Below are positions 46,833-59,660 of a DNA stretch of 64,000 nt, one piece after another; the stretch's first letter is position 1, and each line of letters begins with the position of its first letter. The DNA lies in NCBI RefSeq assembly GCF_036373705.1, contig NC_089867.1, positions 20,145,823 to 20,209,822 of the forward strand. The letters are read 5' to 3'. Origin of the DNA: Amia ocellicauda (Eukaryota > Chordata > Actinopteri > Amiiformes > Amiidae). Position numbers and translations under genes: made by a program. A model generated the notes under the pieces. That model ran no database searches, was not told the DNA's origin, and saw only the letters and a program-made list of their open reading frames with translations.

Positions 46833-48019
46833 CTAAGACTGACAACATGTAATACCTTGTGTAGATCAGTGAAACAAAATCCCAATCCTTGGTGGCAGAA
46901 TATTTTTTATATTGTTGAGCCATCTCCTCACCATGTGTGAATCGTTGTCTCTCCAACTGACCGTATCAGGAATAGCCTGTCACAGCATCTCTCCCATCCC
47001 TCTCCCATCACTGAGATTCTCAGTGCTCAGCCAGTTGTGGTTATTTAAGGATGTCTAAGTAAGTTTCACTGAATAAAGGGTGATTTCTGTTTGTAATATA
47101 GCGGAGTTGTTTTCCATTGCAACAAACCCTTACAGTTTAAAAATGTTACAACATACCAGAGAACGTAATTCTGGTGTGCAGATGGACCGGACAATGGGAG
47201 ACTGAAACGCCAACAGATGCAAAGTGAAAATAAAAGTTTTATATCAATGCCCTTTTATGAGAAGCATTCCTCGATTCACGAAGAGAAGACCCCTTACAAT
47301 GTCATTGGACATTAAAACCACATATTGGAGGGTAAGGAAAATGTAAGAGTGATTTCTAGTGTTTGCTGTTTTGTTAGTCAAAAATAACTAACAGTAAAAT
47401 TTTACTATTAGTTGTTTTAATTTATTATTTTTTGTACATGTTTTGAAGTAGTGTTTTATTTACTTGCCATTAACAATATATTATAGCCATTTCACCATAT
47501 CATATTAATTTTTCATATTAAAGGGCCTGTGCTTTTTCTGATCTATATTAATGATCTGGACTCTGGGATAGTTAGCAAACTTGTCAAATTTGCAGATGAT
47601 ACTAAAATAGGTGGCTCAGCAGATACAATCTCGGCAGCACAGGTTATTCAAATCGACTTAGATAATATTCAGTTGTGGGCCGACACCTGGCAGATGAAAT
47701 TCAATGTGGACAAGTGCAAGGTATTACATGCAGGTAACAAAAATGTCCACTATAATTACACTATGGGAGGAATAGAACTAGATTAAGTAACGCATGAGAA
47801 AGACCTAGGAGTCTATGTGGACTCCTCACTTTCTCCATCCACACAATGTGGGGAAGCAATAAAAAAGGCAAACAGGATATTAGGGTATATTGTCAAAAGT
47901 GCAGAGTTTAAAACAAGGGCAGTGATGTTCAGACTGTACAATGCACTGGTTAGAGCTCATCTGGAATACTTGCTACCATGTTTGTGTCACCAGCGGGACA
48001 TTGAATAATGCGTGTTAGC
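46833..48019 (+). repeat. 1187-bp tandem unit 2 (first exon plus LINE piece)
   Basis: Second copy of the tandem unit, nearest to receptor 2. It holds the potential first exon 47299-47331 and the LINE piece 47520-48008. The LINE piece has intact Cys (CKVLHAGNKN) but a stop (gattaag) where unit 1 has ctggatgaag. Confidence 0.93.
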
Positions 48020-51000
48020 CTATTTTTATTTTTTGCTTTGTATTTTTTTCTCACTTATTCACTATAAATCTTTCTTATTACCACTATTATTATGGTCGAG
48101 TCTGATTATTACGTCACGTTTGTTTACTTGGCTTTGTCTCCCTTCACGTCACTGATATGCACGAGTTTTATTCAGGATTGATTTGATTTAAATGCGCACT
48201 TGGCTAATCACGCATTCACGGGAGCACTAGCCTATTCGTCAGTAATTGGCAGTGAGGAGCGCCTGACAGGCCAGAGGTAAAAGCTCCGGGGCTGGTGCTG
48301 AGGAGGGAGATCTAGAGGCGACTGAGAGAGCTGAGACAACCGCTGTGACGCTGACAGAGCATCCAGGGAAAGGACTGCATGCAGGTTTCTTTTTTTGAAC
48401 GACAGTAGTGTTTTACCGAATACGAACCTGTGGACATTGCTACTTTTACATTTTTGTTTCCACTTGCATCCCCTGTTTTTAGTTAAAAAAAAGAAAGAAA
48501 AGAATTCAATCTTTTATTTTTCAATTTTATTTTTACCTCGGTGAATCTATTTGGTGGACTTATTAGTTTTTTGTTGCCACAAATGGACTATTTAAAGTAT
48601 AAGGCATTGGGTTTTTAGTTTTTAATGAGTTTATTTCCTTATTTGGCCATTTTATTATTGGGACTGTACATGGACACTGGTTTCTTGGTCTCCTCAACCT
48701 CGGATGAGAGCAGAAGCTGGATTTGTTGTCCCCGCCCCTCTTTTTACTGTGTTGGGACATGTGGACTATTGCCTGCCCCATTCCAGCTCCTGGTGCTGCC
48801 TGAAGAGACCAACAGTCCCTGCAAGAACTTACATTTTTGGGTTTTAATCTTATTTGTTTTAGTTTAAAGAAGTCTGCCTGATTTTGGCATATATTTGTAA
48901 TAAATTTGATTTAATGGTACTGTCCTGTGTGATCTGTGGTTTGTGAACCCCCAATTTAAAGAACCCAAATCAAAGGGAGAGTTAAGAGGTAGTTTGTGTA
49001 GAGCGGACATATTTGGGGAATTGACCACCTCTCCGCGGGTCCTAGCGCCTGTGAATAATCGCTAGGTGGCGTAGTCGTGCTTGCATACTAGTCTTGCGTC
49101 CAAGTGGAGTAACTTCCACCCAGTGTCGTTTGCTTGACCCTTTATGTTAAGATAAATCATTTCAGTTAATATTAATCATTATATTGGATTCTTCAAATGG
49201 TCTCTCATAGCACCTCCCTGAGCTCAGTTCATTGTGCTGAACAGTAAGCTGGGTGCATGGCATGGTTTTATTCAGCACAGCTGTTGTAAGTCTGTGTGCT
49301 TTTAAACCTGTAATGTGTTTTGGTATTGTAGGGTGAGCAGCTGGTTTTAATTGAACTTCACTCTTCATTGTACAGGATTCGCCCGAGGTAAAGGTTTTAA
49401 GAATCAGTCAAGTTCGGGCTTTTCCAAAAGCCCATTGACAATGTATGTTTTAATGAGTTTTCGGTCCGCTTTGTTTTTCTTATATTCTGTTTTATGAATT
49501 TGAATCTGCTGTAAGATACTTTAATAGTTTATCCTGATTTTTACTGCAATTTCTTCTGTTTGCCCGTATGTTTAGTGTTCTGCAGATTCGTGTATCTGCC
49601 GTGATAGGTGTGTTTGGTCTAGCGGGCAGGTATGTGCACTCCTACACTTTGTTTGATCTGGGGAATGATTGGGTTTATTTATAGCATGCATTTAAGTTAT
49701 ACTTCACTTTGAAACATTTTGTAAGGTTTATTTATATATTTTCTGCACTTTTTATTTATGGCTACAGTCCACTCATGTTGGGAGCAGGGCAAGACATTGA
49801 AGGGAACCTGGGAAAAATAGTTATTGACTTAAGGGCACCTCTTCTGCTGTAATAAACTAGAGGGTGGCATAGTCGACTATAGTCCTTTAGGGGGTGCTAC
49901 ATTTAAATACATTGACAAAATTGAATTAAATGCATGAACTTGGTTTTCACTCTGAATTAAACTATGCCCAAACTAAACTATGCCTATGTCAGAATTAATT
50001 ATTGAATTAAACTATGCCTAGTTTATTTCTATACAACTTCTTGTATCATGGTTATCCGGTGTCATGGAAGAGTATGGTTGAATGAATTCTGTCTATTTTA
50101 TTTTGCATCCAGGTAAACTGCTAGACTTATAATAAATTAATTAGGACTGAAGTGCTATACAACAAACTAGGTGTTTCATAATAAAAACCTAGCTAAATTT
50201 AATGTGATTTATTTTCAGATAAAGACAATACTGTTCCTGCTCTTTCTATGTAAGCTGTGCAGTGGGTGTGGTCGTGCAGAATACAGTATAAACGGAGAGT
50301 GCTGTCCAATGTGCCCCCCAGGTAAATAGAAGGAAGCCAGGCCTGAAATGTTTTACATAATTGAAGTGTATTCTGTCCTTTTAAGTATGTCAATGTTGTG
50401 AGTGTGGTTCCACCCTAGGTGTGGAGAGCAGCAGGCTCTTCTATATTTTCTATTATCTAAGCTCTCTGTAAATGAACTGCCTGAGGCCTAGACCAAATCA
50501 CAGCTGTGATCAACCTGTGAATCTTAGTTACTGATGTTAATTGGTCACAGTTTTCATTTCATACAGTCAATTATTGATGACTGATTTGATGGCTTACAGA
50601 TACTGTATCTATTTTGCTTGTCTTTCTAAGCTTCAGTCTATCTTGGTGGCCTGTTCCTTCGATGTCAGTCATGCTGTACAGTGTTTGTTGTCATGTCAGT
50701 GCAGTGTGTTGTTCTGACTGGACTGGTGATCTTAATCCTCATCACTAGGCAGTAGAGTTCACCGCCACTGTACAGCCCTCTCCAGCACCTCCTGTATACC
50801 GTGTGTAGATGAAACGTACACTGACCAGCCTCATGGTCTGGAAAAGTGCCATCCATGCAGTGTCTGTGATGCAGGTGAGTATACTAGTATAGTGTGTGAA
50901 GAGATGTTGTCCTGATGGATGCTGAAAGAACTCCACACACCCATGTGTGGTAGAGCAGTGTCAGTCTCCTGTACTGCAGTGAGATGCGCACACAGCTGTT

Positions 51001-53761
51001 AATGAACTCAGAGAGGATGGTTGTGTGTTGATTATAGTCTTGGCAGGACAGTTGCTGCTGTGGTCACCTAGTTGCAGTGCTGAAATCCCCCTTGCAGACT
51101 GCCTTCTCCTGCTGTGAAACAATGTATGATTAGGATGTAGTAATATTGTACAGTTAGCATATTTACTATATGCAAGCATTTTCTTCAATTGTCCCATAGG
51201 TCTGGGTTTGGAGACTGTGAGACACTGTACGTCCTCCTCAGACACAGTGTGTACTTGTTTGAAGGGACATTACTGTCAGGAGCCAAACCAAGAGGGCTGT
51301 AAACTGTGCCAGAAACACCGCACCTGTAACCCTGGACAATATATCAAACTGAAAGGTAAGATGCACATTATTTTTAGTAGTGTGCTGCACGATTATTTTA
51401 ATAGATTCAATTTATTTGTTTCCCAGATTCATCAATAGTTTAGCATTTAATAATGGCACCCTTATTACAGATGATATTCTGCAATATTAACCCTACAGTA
51501 TTAATTTGGTTGTCTTACTCTGTTCATGTTCTCTATCCAACTATGGCAAGTATTAACTCCTCACAAAAACATGACTTCAATTTATATTTAAATGATGTGT
51601 AATCAGAACATTCTCATTGTTCTCATTTTATCAAGATAGAATAACACTCCCAATTCATAGCTAGCATTTTGAAGCATTTCTTGTTTTACAAAATGCAGGC
51701 TCTAACCAGTGTCCAGGGCATACGCAGGCATATGCTGTATACCCACTTAAATTTAAAGGAGCTTTGCGTATGCCCACTTAATTTTGGAAGATCTTGCTGT
51801 CTCTAACTCCAAGCATCTACAACAAGGTTACAATCAAAATATTAAAACCTTAAATGTAAACTTGTAAAACCTTTTTATATATAAATTAACCTAATATAAA
51901 TGTAAAAATTGACATGACATCCGCTTAAAGTTATGTTTAATATTCTAATACAACCCTAAACCATTGTGGAAGGAAATGCAAACAAGTACTGAAAACTGCT
52001 CGTATCAACAAGCCATAGCATAGGCAAATATGTTCTGAAACAGAACAGAAAAGTGTCTGAAATGTATACACAGGTCAGTGTCTGGGATCGCCTAAGGCAG
52101 GGATGGTGAACCTTTTTTGGCTGGAGTGCCCAAAGTCTGGTTTGTATACTTTGCAAGTGCCAAAGGGTGCCAATGATAAATTAGAGATGTATAAAAGTTT
52201 ATACAGGACTAAACTGTGTGCGTGTGCAAAACAAATGCAGTTTATCATTGTAATTAAGTTATTAAGCAAACATTACTGCAATACAGAAAAATCTAAAAAC
52301 TATGGACAGATAGATCCCATCCTGCATCCACTGCCAACCTCCCCCCACCTTGAACCCATCCCCGTATCCCTCTGTAGTCTGGAGAGCAAGTGCAGCTGCA
52401 GGGTATGAAGCTGAATGAAGCGAGGCAGATATTCTTCCCAAAAAAGATTATAAATATGCAGGTTTCATTTTTGCTCACAGATTGTCAATTTACAAATATA
52501 AAAAAGCAATAGTAACCGCGCTTCACTAGCTAAATCATTTTTGGAACATGTCCCTTTTTATTTTGGACAATGAGAATCTTTAATCCTCGTTCAAATTAAA
52601 TAAATCAATCTTAAATGTATATAGTGTAATGCCATGCCAAAGCATGTCACAACATTGAAGAATAAAGAATAAGTGCATCATACAATGAATACATCATTTA
52701 AATGTTGCAGTATTGCTACTGTGCAGTAAAATGCATAAATCACATTTTATCACTCATTAAGTTTGTGATTTTAATGGGATTTTTAAATGTACTTTAGCAT
52801 TTAATCCTCAATCTACCCCCAAAAGATTCCCACAGATTCCCCCATTGCCCTGCCGTTACATACTAGAAGTAGGAATTTGTTAATTTGGCTGCATTAGTAA
52901 CCCTTCCATATTGTTTTGTGTTTTGTTTGCACTTGCACTCAATCACTACCAATGTGCCTTCGTTGTTTTCAACGTATATTTACTTTAGTATCTACTTTTA
53001 TACATTTTTTAAAATAACTAAAACTGGTAGATTTAATATAAATTGTGTGGCACTTAGTTTGTTCATTAGTAAGTTTTTTTTTATACAATTCTATACTTAA
53101 AACCCCTACTGTTTAAAATAATTATAAGACTCTGATTTAGGAAATAAGTTAATTTTAAGGGTTCAATTAAGTCATTGAGACCTTGGTTGGAACAAAAACC
53201 AGCAGTGTAGCGGATCCCCCAGAACTAGGGTTGGGAACCACTGGCCTTAGGGATCTTCTACTGGACCTTCTGAAAAATATATTGTCTGTTTTGTGTATCT
53301 AAATGGGATTTTTTTACCATTTAAGGATCATATCGGACTGACACTGTGTGTGAGGGCTGTCCTGCCAACACATTTTCAGACGGCTTTTTAATTGCATGCC
53401 AACGCCACACAGAGTAAGGTTCCTTTTACTCTTGCTTTTTTTAATTGAGATTTAGGTTTAAGAAAAAGTAATGGCTAAAGAAATGTCCATGTATGCATTA
53501 AAAAAAAATCTCATAGTAGAGTGTTTATCACATTTTATGGAGTTTTATACATTTTCTGTATCAGCCTCTCTCTTATCTTATAGCTGTGAATTTCTGGGGC
53601 GAATAACGGAGAAACATGGAACCCCTTCATCTGACGCGGAGTGTGAAAAGAATCCCGTCCCTATTGGTCTGATTGTTGGCATCACAGTTGGGATAGTGAT
53701 TCTAGCAGGAGGAATAGTGGCATTTGTTTTATACAGAAAATTAAAGCTGTCCTATATATAA
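47299..53761 (+). CDS. TNFRSF14 (HVEM)-like receptor 2, eight-residue tail
   Basis: Six exons: 47299-47331 (or the copy 46112-46144), 50219-50321, 50749-50874, 51200-51355, 53326-53413 and 53584-53761. They are in phase throughout and give 227 residues. The signal peptide spans exons 1-2 (MSLDIKTTYWR, then IKTILFLLFLCKLCSG). CRD1 is short (YSINGECCPMCPPG). CRD2 includes TSCIPCVDETYTD and CHPCSVCDAG. CRD3 includes VCTCLKGHYCQ and CKLCQKHRTCNPGQY. CRD4 contains VCEGCPANTFSDG. The membrane span is about 196-219 (GLIVGITVGIVILAGG...) and the tail is RKLKLSYI, with no TRAF motif. The likely role is ligand binding, or ligand presentation to BTLA/CD160-type partners, without signalling. Splice sites are all GT/AG. 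The first-exon choice is inferred from splice signals only. The assignment to TNFRSF14 rather than another TNFRSF member rests on CRD order and Cys spacing. Confidence 0.83.
48020..50218 (+). other. Intron 1 of receptor 2 with an LTR-like stretch
   Basis: The stretch about 48200-49130 contains a GC-richer block with gacagagcatccaggg, an ORF (48625-48867) and an AATAAA at about 48900. It ends ccacccagtgtcg. That looks like the leader or LTR of a retroelement, but I could not find its partner. The part from about 49980 on is paralogous to receptor 3 intron 1 (about 61995 on): both contain a tggaagagt... stretch and ttttattttgcatcc/ttgtattttgcatcc. Confidence 0.4.
52085..53246. mobile_element. 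hAT-like fragments in receptor 2 intron 4
   Basis: Two pieces. One begins caagggatggtgaacc-like (gcagggatggtgaaccttt, about 52098) followed by ggctggagtgccca, a hAT-type end. The other, at 53219-53246, is the reverse of cagtggttcccaaccctag, a common fish hAT end. They probably come from different elements. Confidence 0.5.
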
Positions 53762-54422
53762 TATTGTATTTATGAATTTGCATTTATTCTGCATATGATA
53801 AAATGTATAGTCTTAATTGCATATTATATAATTAATCAAATATTGTATTACTGCATACTACACAGGCCAAGCATTTAGATTATACTGTACAGGAAACTGT
53901 TCTGATCTTCGGCATGAAAGTATTTTTTACTAATGAAGCACAACGTTAAAATAAATACAGTAGCTGTCCAACATTTGACTTTGATATTGACATCTGAAAT
54001 TAAATGAATTAACATTGAAGCCCATGGGATCTGTTTTAGTCTGATCTAATGTATAAGCCATGTGAAACTAGGTAAATCCACAGGTATCTAACTTATTATA
54101 ACAACTTATTTAACTTTGTCTAAATGTCAAGAAACCATAGATGTAATTATAGCTATATAACTGATAGACAGATTTGGGAAGCTGCAGGGCTGTCTGTAGC
54201 AAAGATGCTGTATGAGACAGGAATGGAGACGACACCTCTCAGAGGAATCATCCTCCAGACTGGACATAGACCAATCAGAAATGGGGATTTACTGATTTCT
54301 AAATATCAACTTTGTATTACTTGCATTGCTGTGAAAAAAGCTTTCTGTAGGAGTTATTCATGTTCTCAGAAGTGAGTCCTTTCATAAACCTCATATTACA
54401 AATCAGAAATAACTTTGATACA
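53762..54422 (+). other. 3' flank of receptor 2
   Basis: Likely 3' UTR. AATAAA occurs near 53951. An ORF at 54124-54375 shows no recognisable domain. No further exon that would extend the cytoplasmic tail is visible. Confidence 0.4.
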
Positions 54423-54722
54423 ACACTGCTGGACAAAAACTGAAATTATGAAGACTTGTGATTTGAAAAATGTATTATGCCTTGAACTGCACTGTATTAT
54501 TGCACTTTGTATTGCTCCTATGTTTTGTAAGTCGCCCTGGACAAGGGCGTCTGCTAAGAAATAAATAATAATAAAATAAATTGGGTCTTTTATTCACTCT
54601 TAGACCTTAAATAACTTAATATTTTATTGCACTGTGCACTGCTCATATGACTTGAAAATATAGGGCATTGAAGAGGAGTATTCACTGCAGTTATACCAAG
54701 GAAAGATTTGAAATCAAGCAAG
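54423..54722 (+). repeat. Paralogous 3' flank block, copy B, with SINE insertion
   Basis: Same sequence as 44093-44282, split by the 3' part of a SINE at about 54470-54590 (aagtcgccctggacaagggc, then gtctgctaagaaat and a short A/T-rich tail). The flanking sequence resumes at gggtctttta. The insertion is absent in copy A, so it came after the duplication. Confidence 0.85.
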
Positions 54723-57700
54723 ATTCTTCCATTCAGAGAGAGGATTTTAGTTGTGCTTTACTTTAAAATAACCACATGAAGTGTTAAATGCACTACCCTA
54801 AGTAAAGCATCAGTGCCTTGCAATTATCTCACATTATTAATATATTTAGGTTATATGTTGTATTTGGACACTAAACCTTTCCTTAGCAGAACAGAAGCAT
54901 TGAGGGCAGAACAATACATTACCCTAGAGAAATTGTTCATGTGCACATTATTGTTCTTAAACTGAGACACTATTTGGCAATGTAGCAGCATTGGGCATAG
55001 CAGATACCAAATCGTTTTGCATTTTAAATTGAATCTTGGCAGCCTGTTTGTTCAAAAACAAAACATCTTTTGTAGTCTTGCCTTGTTCATTAGGTCATAC
55101 AGTGTCACGAGGAGGCTGCCAGAGGTAGAGAACCCAGGCGCAGAGCGAGAGGAAGGACAATATTGTAGGACAATAGCTGGCAAACGCAGTGTAAATGAAA
55201 TCCAAAAGTCAGGGTCGAAGAATCAGGCAAAAGGTCTGGGATTGGGGCGAACAGTAAAAGATAGTTAAGTGGTGATGGTCAAAAATGAGAAAAGCTAAGG
55301 TCAATCACGAAGTAGACTAAAACAGTAGACTAATGCTCAGAACTGCAACAGAATGTATACAAGACTTCACTAAGGGTAAGAAGAAAATTGATATTTATAG
55401 CAGGGAGGGTGAGAATGGGAATAAGGGTCAGGTGCAGTGAGGGTTGTAATAGATTGGACTGATGATTCAATAATGAGGTGGATGGGAAGCTAAAGGAGAG
55501 AATAAATCAGAAACTGGGATTAGAGTGCCATCTGGTGGTGACTACCAGCTACCACATAAACCAACCGTTTGTCTTTCTTAAATACAAATAAATAATCAAT
55601 TTAGATAAAGCATACAATACATATCTTAGGGTCACAAAAACTTCAGTTATGTTTCTGCTTTCTGTAAAATTTGAAATAATATAGGGCAAAAACAGCCCAC
55701 CGCCACAAGCAATGTCATTTATGAATAGTATAACCACTAATGTTTTAATGAGTACCTTGATTCAAGTGGTATTTGTAGTTCACACTAATTGGGTAAGAGC
55801 TAGTGCATCTTATTTTTAAGGAGTATATAAGCAAGCATAATTGCATTTTGGTTGCACTAATACAAATTTAGAGAATAGCAGGTGTTTAGTCTCTTTATAC
55901 ATAAGAAAATAACCAGGGAGATTATCTGAAATACCCATTTCCTCATTATTATTCCAGTGTTTCTGGTTTTGCATGGTTTTCATTAAATATAATTCTGTGC
56001 TTTTTGTTTAACTGGGGGGTTTCTATTCTGAAAGAAAAACTAAAACTGAAGTACCCAAGTATTGTCATCGCATATAGAAATATAACGTTATAGTAAAACA
56101 AAGGCAAAGTCCATAAATGTTGCACCTGTGTATTGAAAAAATTCAACAAAAAAAATCTTTGGACATAAAGCAGTGGAAATAAAAACACAAGTCTACGTTT
56201 GTTTACCATGTTTGTACAGATAAAGTTTTATGATTTTTTATTATTTAACAATTCATGATTACTCCATGTTGCTTGCAAATCGATTAGCACATGGGAGAGA
56301 CGTGAGGTATAACCAGGTTGGTGCATCTGGGATCGAGAGAAGCGGATATTTAAAGATAAAAACTATACTGTAGGAACACATGGGTGTATTCTACGATTCA
56401 AAATCAAACTTTGACCATAATCCTAATAAGCAGATGCCCCTATCGATGTATTCCGAACCAAAAACAACTGAATATGAAACTAATAATCCGATAATACCAA
56501 AATACTGTAAACAGGAATAATACTGTTGCAGTTTGGATACCACATTATCATTACATTTGTACCCACCACAATGCCTCACAGAAGTATTTTTATCATTGTG
56601 GTAGAGCGGCGATCACACCACTGACATGAGAAACCGAAAGTAGAGTTCCGGAGAGCAGCAGGTCGACTCTGGACAGTTTTACGGAAGACAACACAGACCG
56701 GCATTTACTAACTAAAACTCCGTTGAGAGGTACCGAGATGTTTTGTTTGTTTATCAGGGCTACGTGTGACGGCATATGGTATTGAGTTATGTTAACGTTA
56801 TTGTCGTTCTTCTGTTTAGTTGAACAACTTCAGTTGAAGACGCGGCAACAATGTGAAACTATAAGGAAATACATACATTTTTCTTGGTTTTAGTGAACAA
56901 TATGTTGTTTTATACATGTGAAATGCTTTAAATGGGTTTTATACTCACACAAAATATAAAACACTTAAATAAAACCAGTTGAAGACACTTTAAAATGTAC
57001 GCTTTTCATAACCTCCTACACACATTCAAAGCAGAAGAGCATCTGACTTCTTATCAGAAACACCGTCATCGCAGCACGAAATGAGTGGAAGTGAAACACA
57101 TGTACACCGTAAAAATGAAGGAAACAACAATTTTGATCGATCTAGAAAACTGAATTATTGACTACATACACCCACACACCCGAGCTGAGCGCACTTCTCA
57201 TGTCATAAGTGCCGGAGCTGTGCTTTAGGTGCGGGAGTAGACAGTCAGATTGTGACGTGACCCGGGAAGCTACAATTTAAAACATTGTTAACAAATGCCA
57301 CAGTGGGGCAGCACCCTGCCAAATACAGATACTTTTACTTTTGTAAAAGGGGCTATTAGTCAGCTCGTCCTGTTCTTTCTTTCACTCCTGGGATGTCTCT
57401 AGTTCTCAGACTGAGACTCTCTTGGCGAGCCAATTAACAAAAGAACACCTCACGTCATTACTGAACTATGGAAAGACAACAGGTTTTATTATTTTGTTTG
57501 TTTTTTCACTTTCTTATTTCTCTGTGTGAACAGAACAAAAACAACACGACATTTGTTCAACAAAGTTTTATGCCCCAGTTCAGTATATGAGAATTATTGT
57601 GTGTTGGTGTATTTAAAACCACTGAATCTCCAATTGTGGCACCAGGCTTTATAATGAGGATTGACTGCATTACACAAATGATTAATACAAGTTTAGTGAC

Positions 57701-58424
57701 TGAACAAGTAACATCATTTATGTAATAGTATAATTTTGATATAGGCTTTGATATATATTTATTAGGGATTTGTTCTAATTTTTTAAACTATTATTCGCTT
57801 TCACTTTCAAAATGAATCAGCTACTTGGACCTTTAAAAGAGAAAACAATCCTATGATTTACACCAGTGTGTTGTACATAGTAGACTTCGGAAGACAGGTT
57901 AATTATTTCACAGTCTGTAACTTCAAGAGAAGCGAAGTTAAAAGAAAAGGACAGTGAGATTTACACTTTGCAAGAGCCACGGTATTTGAGGTCACAATGT
58001 CAGCTCAAATACAGAATTGCAGTGTGAAAATACAGAAACTATTGGAGATCAGATCAGCTATAAATTACAACTGTGAAACAAACGTCAACACTTAAAAAAA
58101 TGTTTTCAACTAATAAATACATTGTTTTGGTGATTTTTGATATCTGTGAAATACAAATTGAGTCTGATGATGTAAAGTAGTTTTTCTGAAGACCCATATT
58201 ATGAGGATTAATTTTATGTATGGCTGATGTTTGTGTCATTTACCATTGTGGAGATATGTGCACAAATATAGAGAGAGGAACAAACTGGCAAAGATAGTCA
58301 AGAGTGGACATGGTTAAAAGAAAGTGAAAACTTTGCTTCTCTATTAAAGTACAATGACAGCTGTTTTCAATCCGCATATTGTCTTGTGGTGTTTTCTCTA
58401 CAAGTGAAGCTTATTATTGTGCAT
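54723..58424. other. Intergenic between receptors 2 and 3
   Basis: The stretch 55105-55545 (gtcacgaggaggctgccaga, then caggcgcagagcgagagg) has the look of an LTR or a short retroelement leader. No partner is seen. The remainder is AT-rich. A few CpGs lie near 56610-56760 and 57180-57260. No coding exon found. Confidence 0.35.
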
Positions 58425-58560
58425 ATTGGGCAGCAGTGTGGAGTTGTGATTAGGGCTCTTGCATTGTGGAGCAGAGGGCGTGGGCTCAATCAAGGTGGGG
58501 GATAATGCTGTAGTACCCTTGAGCAAAGTACTTTACCTGCATTGCTCCAGTGAAAAAAAA
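58425..58560 (+). repeat. tRNA-type SINE (5' part)
   Basis: Contains gggcagcagtgtggagttgt and gattagggctcttgc (promoter region), then gtagtacccttgagcaaagt and tttacctgcattgctccag. It lacks the 3' tail and runs into the LINE at about 58560. Confidence 0.75.
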
Positions 58561-59660
58561 CAAAGTCTCATTTACAGTTCAATGCAAAAAAAAAACATAT
58601 ACAATATATACACAAATATACAGACATAAAATACATACACATTTAAAAAAAAAAATCACATTTAATAACAAAAAGCTCTGAAAGCAGTCTTCTGAATCAC
58701 CCCATAGACACCAGAGCATCCAACCTCAAGGTTCCTTGCAATCTATTCCATGTATAAGGTGCAATATAAATAAAGGCATACTTCCCTATGTGCATAGAAA
58801 TTGCAGGTAACCAAAGTGTAATATAATTAGTTGACATTGTTTTATAACTAATACTTCGATGGGAAATTAATGAAAAAAAGAAATTGGAAGTTTTTGTTTT
58901 AGTGCTTTATACATGAACAGGACAATATGCTGCTCCCTTCTAGCATATAAAGAGTCCCAGTCTACCTTTAAATACAAAGAACAATGGTGAGTTTTAAAGT
59001 CAGAACTAGTAATAAACCTTAGTGCACTATGATATACAGCATCAAGGGGTTTAAGTGTAGATGCTGCTGCATTCATGTAAATAATGTCGCCATAGCAGCT
59101 TGAACAATTTTCTTCCTATTAATAGATGTTAAGCAGGCTTTGTTCCTGAAAAGAAACCCAATTTTGAACCTTAGTTTTCTTATCAACTCAGTTACATGAA
59201 AGACAACTTGTCATCGAGCCATATGCCAAGATATTTGAAATAATTAACTATTTCAACTATACCATTGAGATTACTAATTTCAAAATAATGTAGGTCTAAA
59301 TTATGTGAACTAGAAAAGAGCATGCACTTTGTCTTCCTTGCATTAAACACAAACTTAAAATCAGAAAGTGTTTTCTGTAGTACTAAAAAATCGGATTTCA
59401 ATTTTAAAAATGCTCAATAGTGGGAGCAATGGAATACAATATCATCAGCATATAAGTGATTTTTGGAGTGTTTATATTATCATTGATGTTATTTATATAA
59501 ATGATGAACAATAATGGAGCTAATATTGAGCCTTGTGGAACCCTTTTTTGTAGCTCAAGAAAGTCAGATTTCATACCATCTACCCTGATGGCTTGGGTTC
59601 TTTCATGGAGATCATTACTGAACCACAAACAGACATCACAGCACAAACTTATCAAAGAAA
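58560..59660 (-). mobile_element. L2-like LINE RT fragment, minus strand
   Basis: On the minus strand, in pieces: LNEFSLISLCCDVCLWFSND, then RTQAIRVDGMKSDFLELQKR, VPQGSILAPLLFIIYIN, FKFVFNARKTKCMLFSS, YFKYLGIWLDDKLSFM, and YHSALRFITSS with DWDSLYARREQHI. These are RT and post-RT blocks of the L2/Rex-like LINE clade, in broken frames. It differs from the CR1-type family at 7575-9780. Confidence 0.85.

Noticed and set aside
48625-48867. Hydrophobic 80-codon frame, considered as a small membrane protein
   Set aside because: It lies in a repeat-like stretch inside an intron, has no homologue that I recognise, and is probably part of a retroelement leader.
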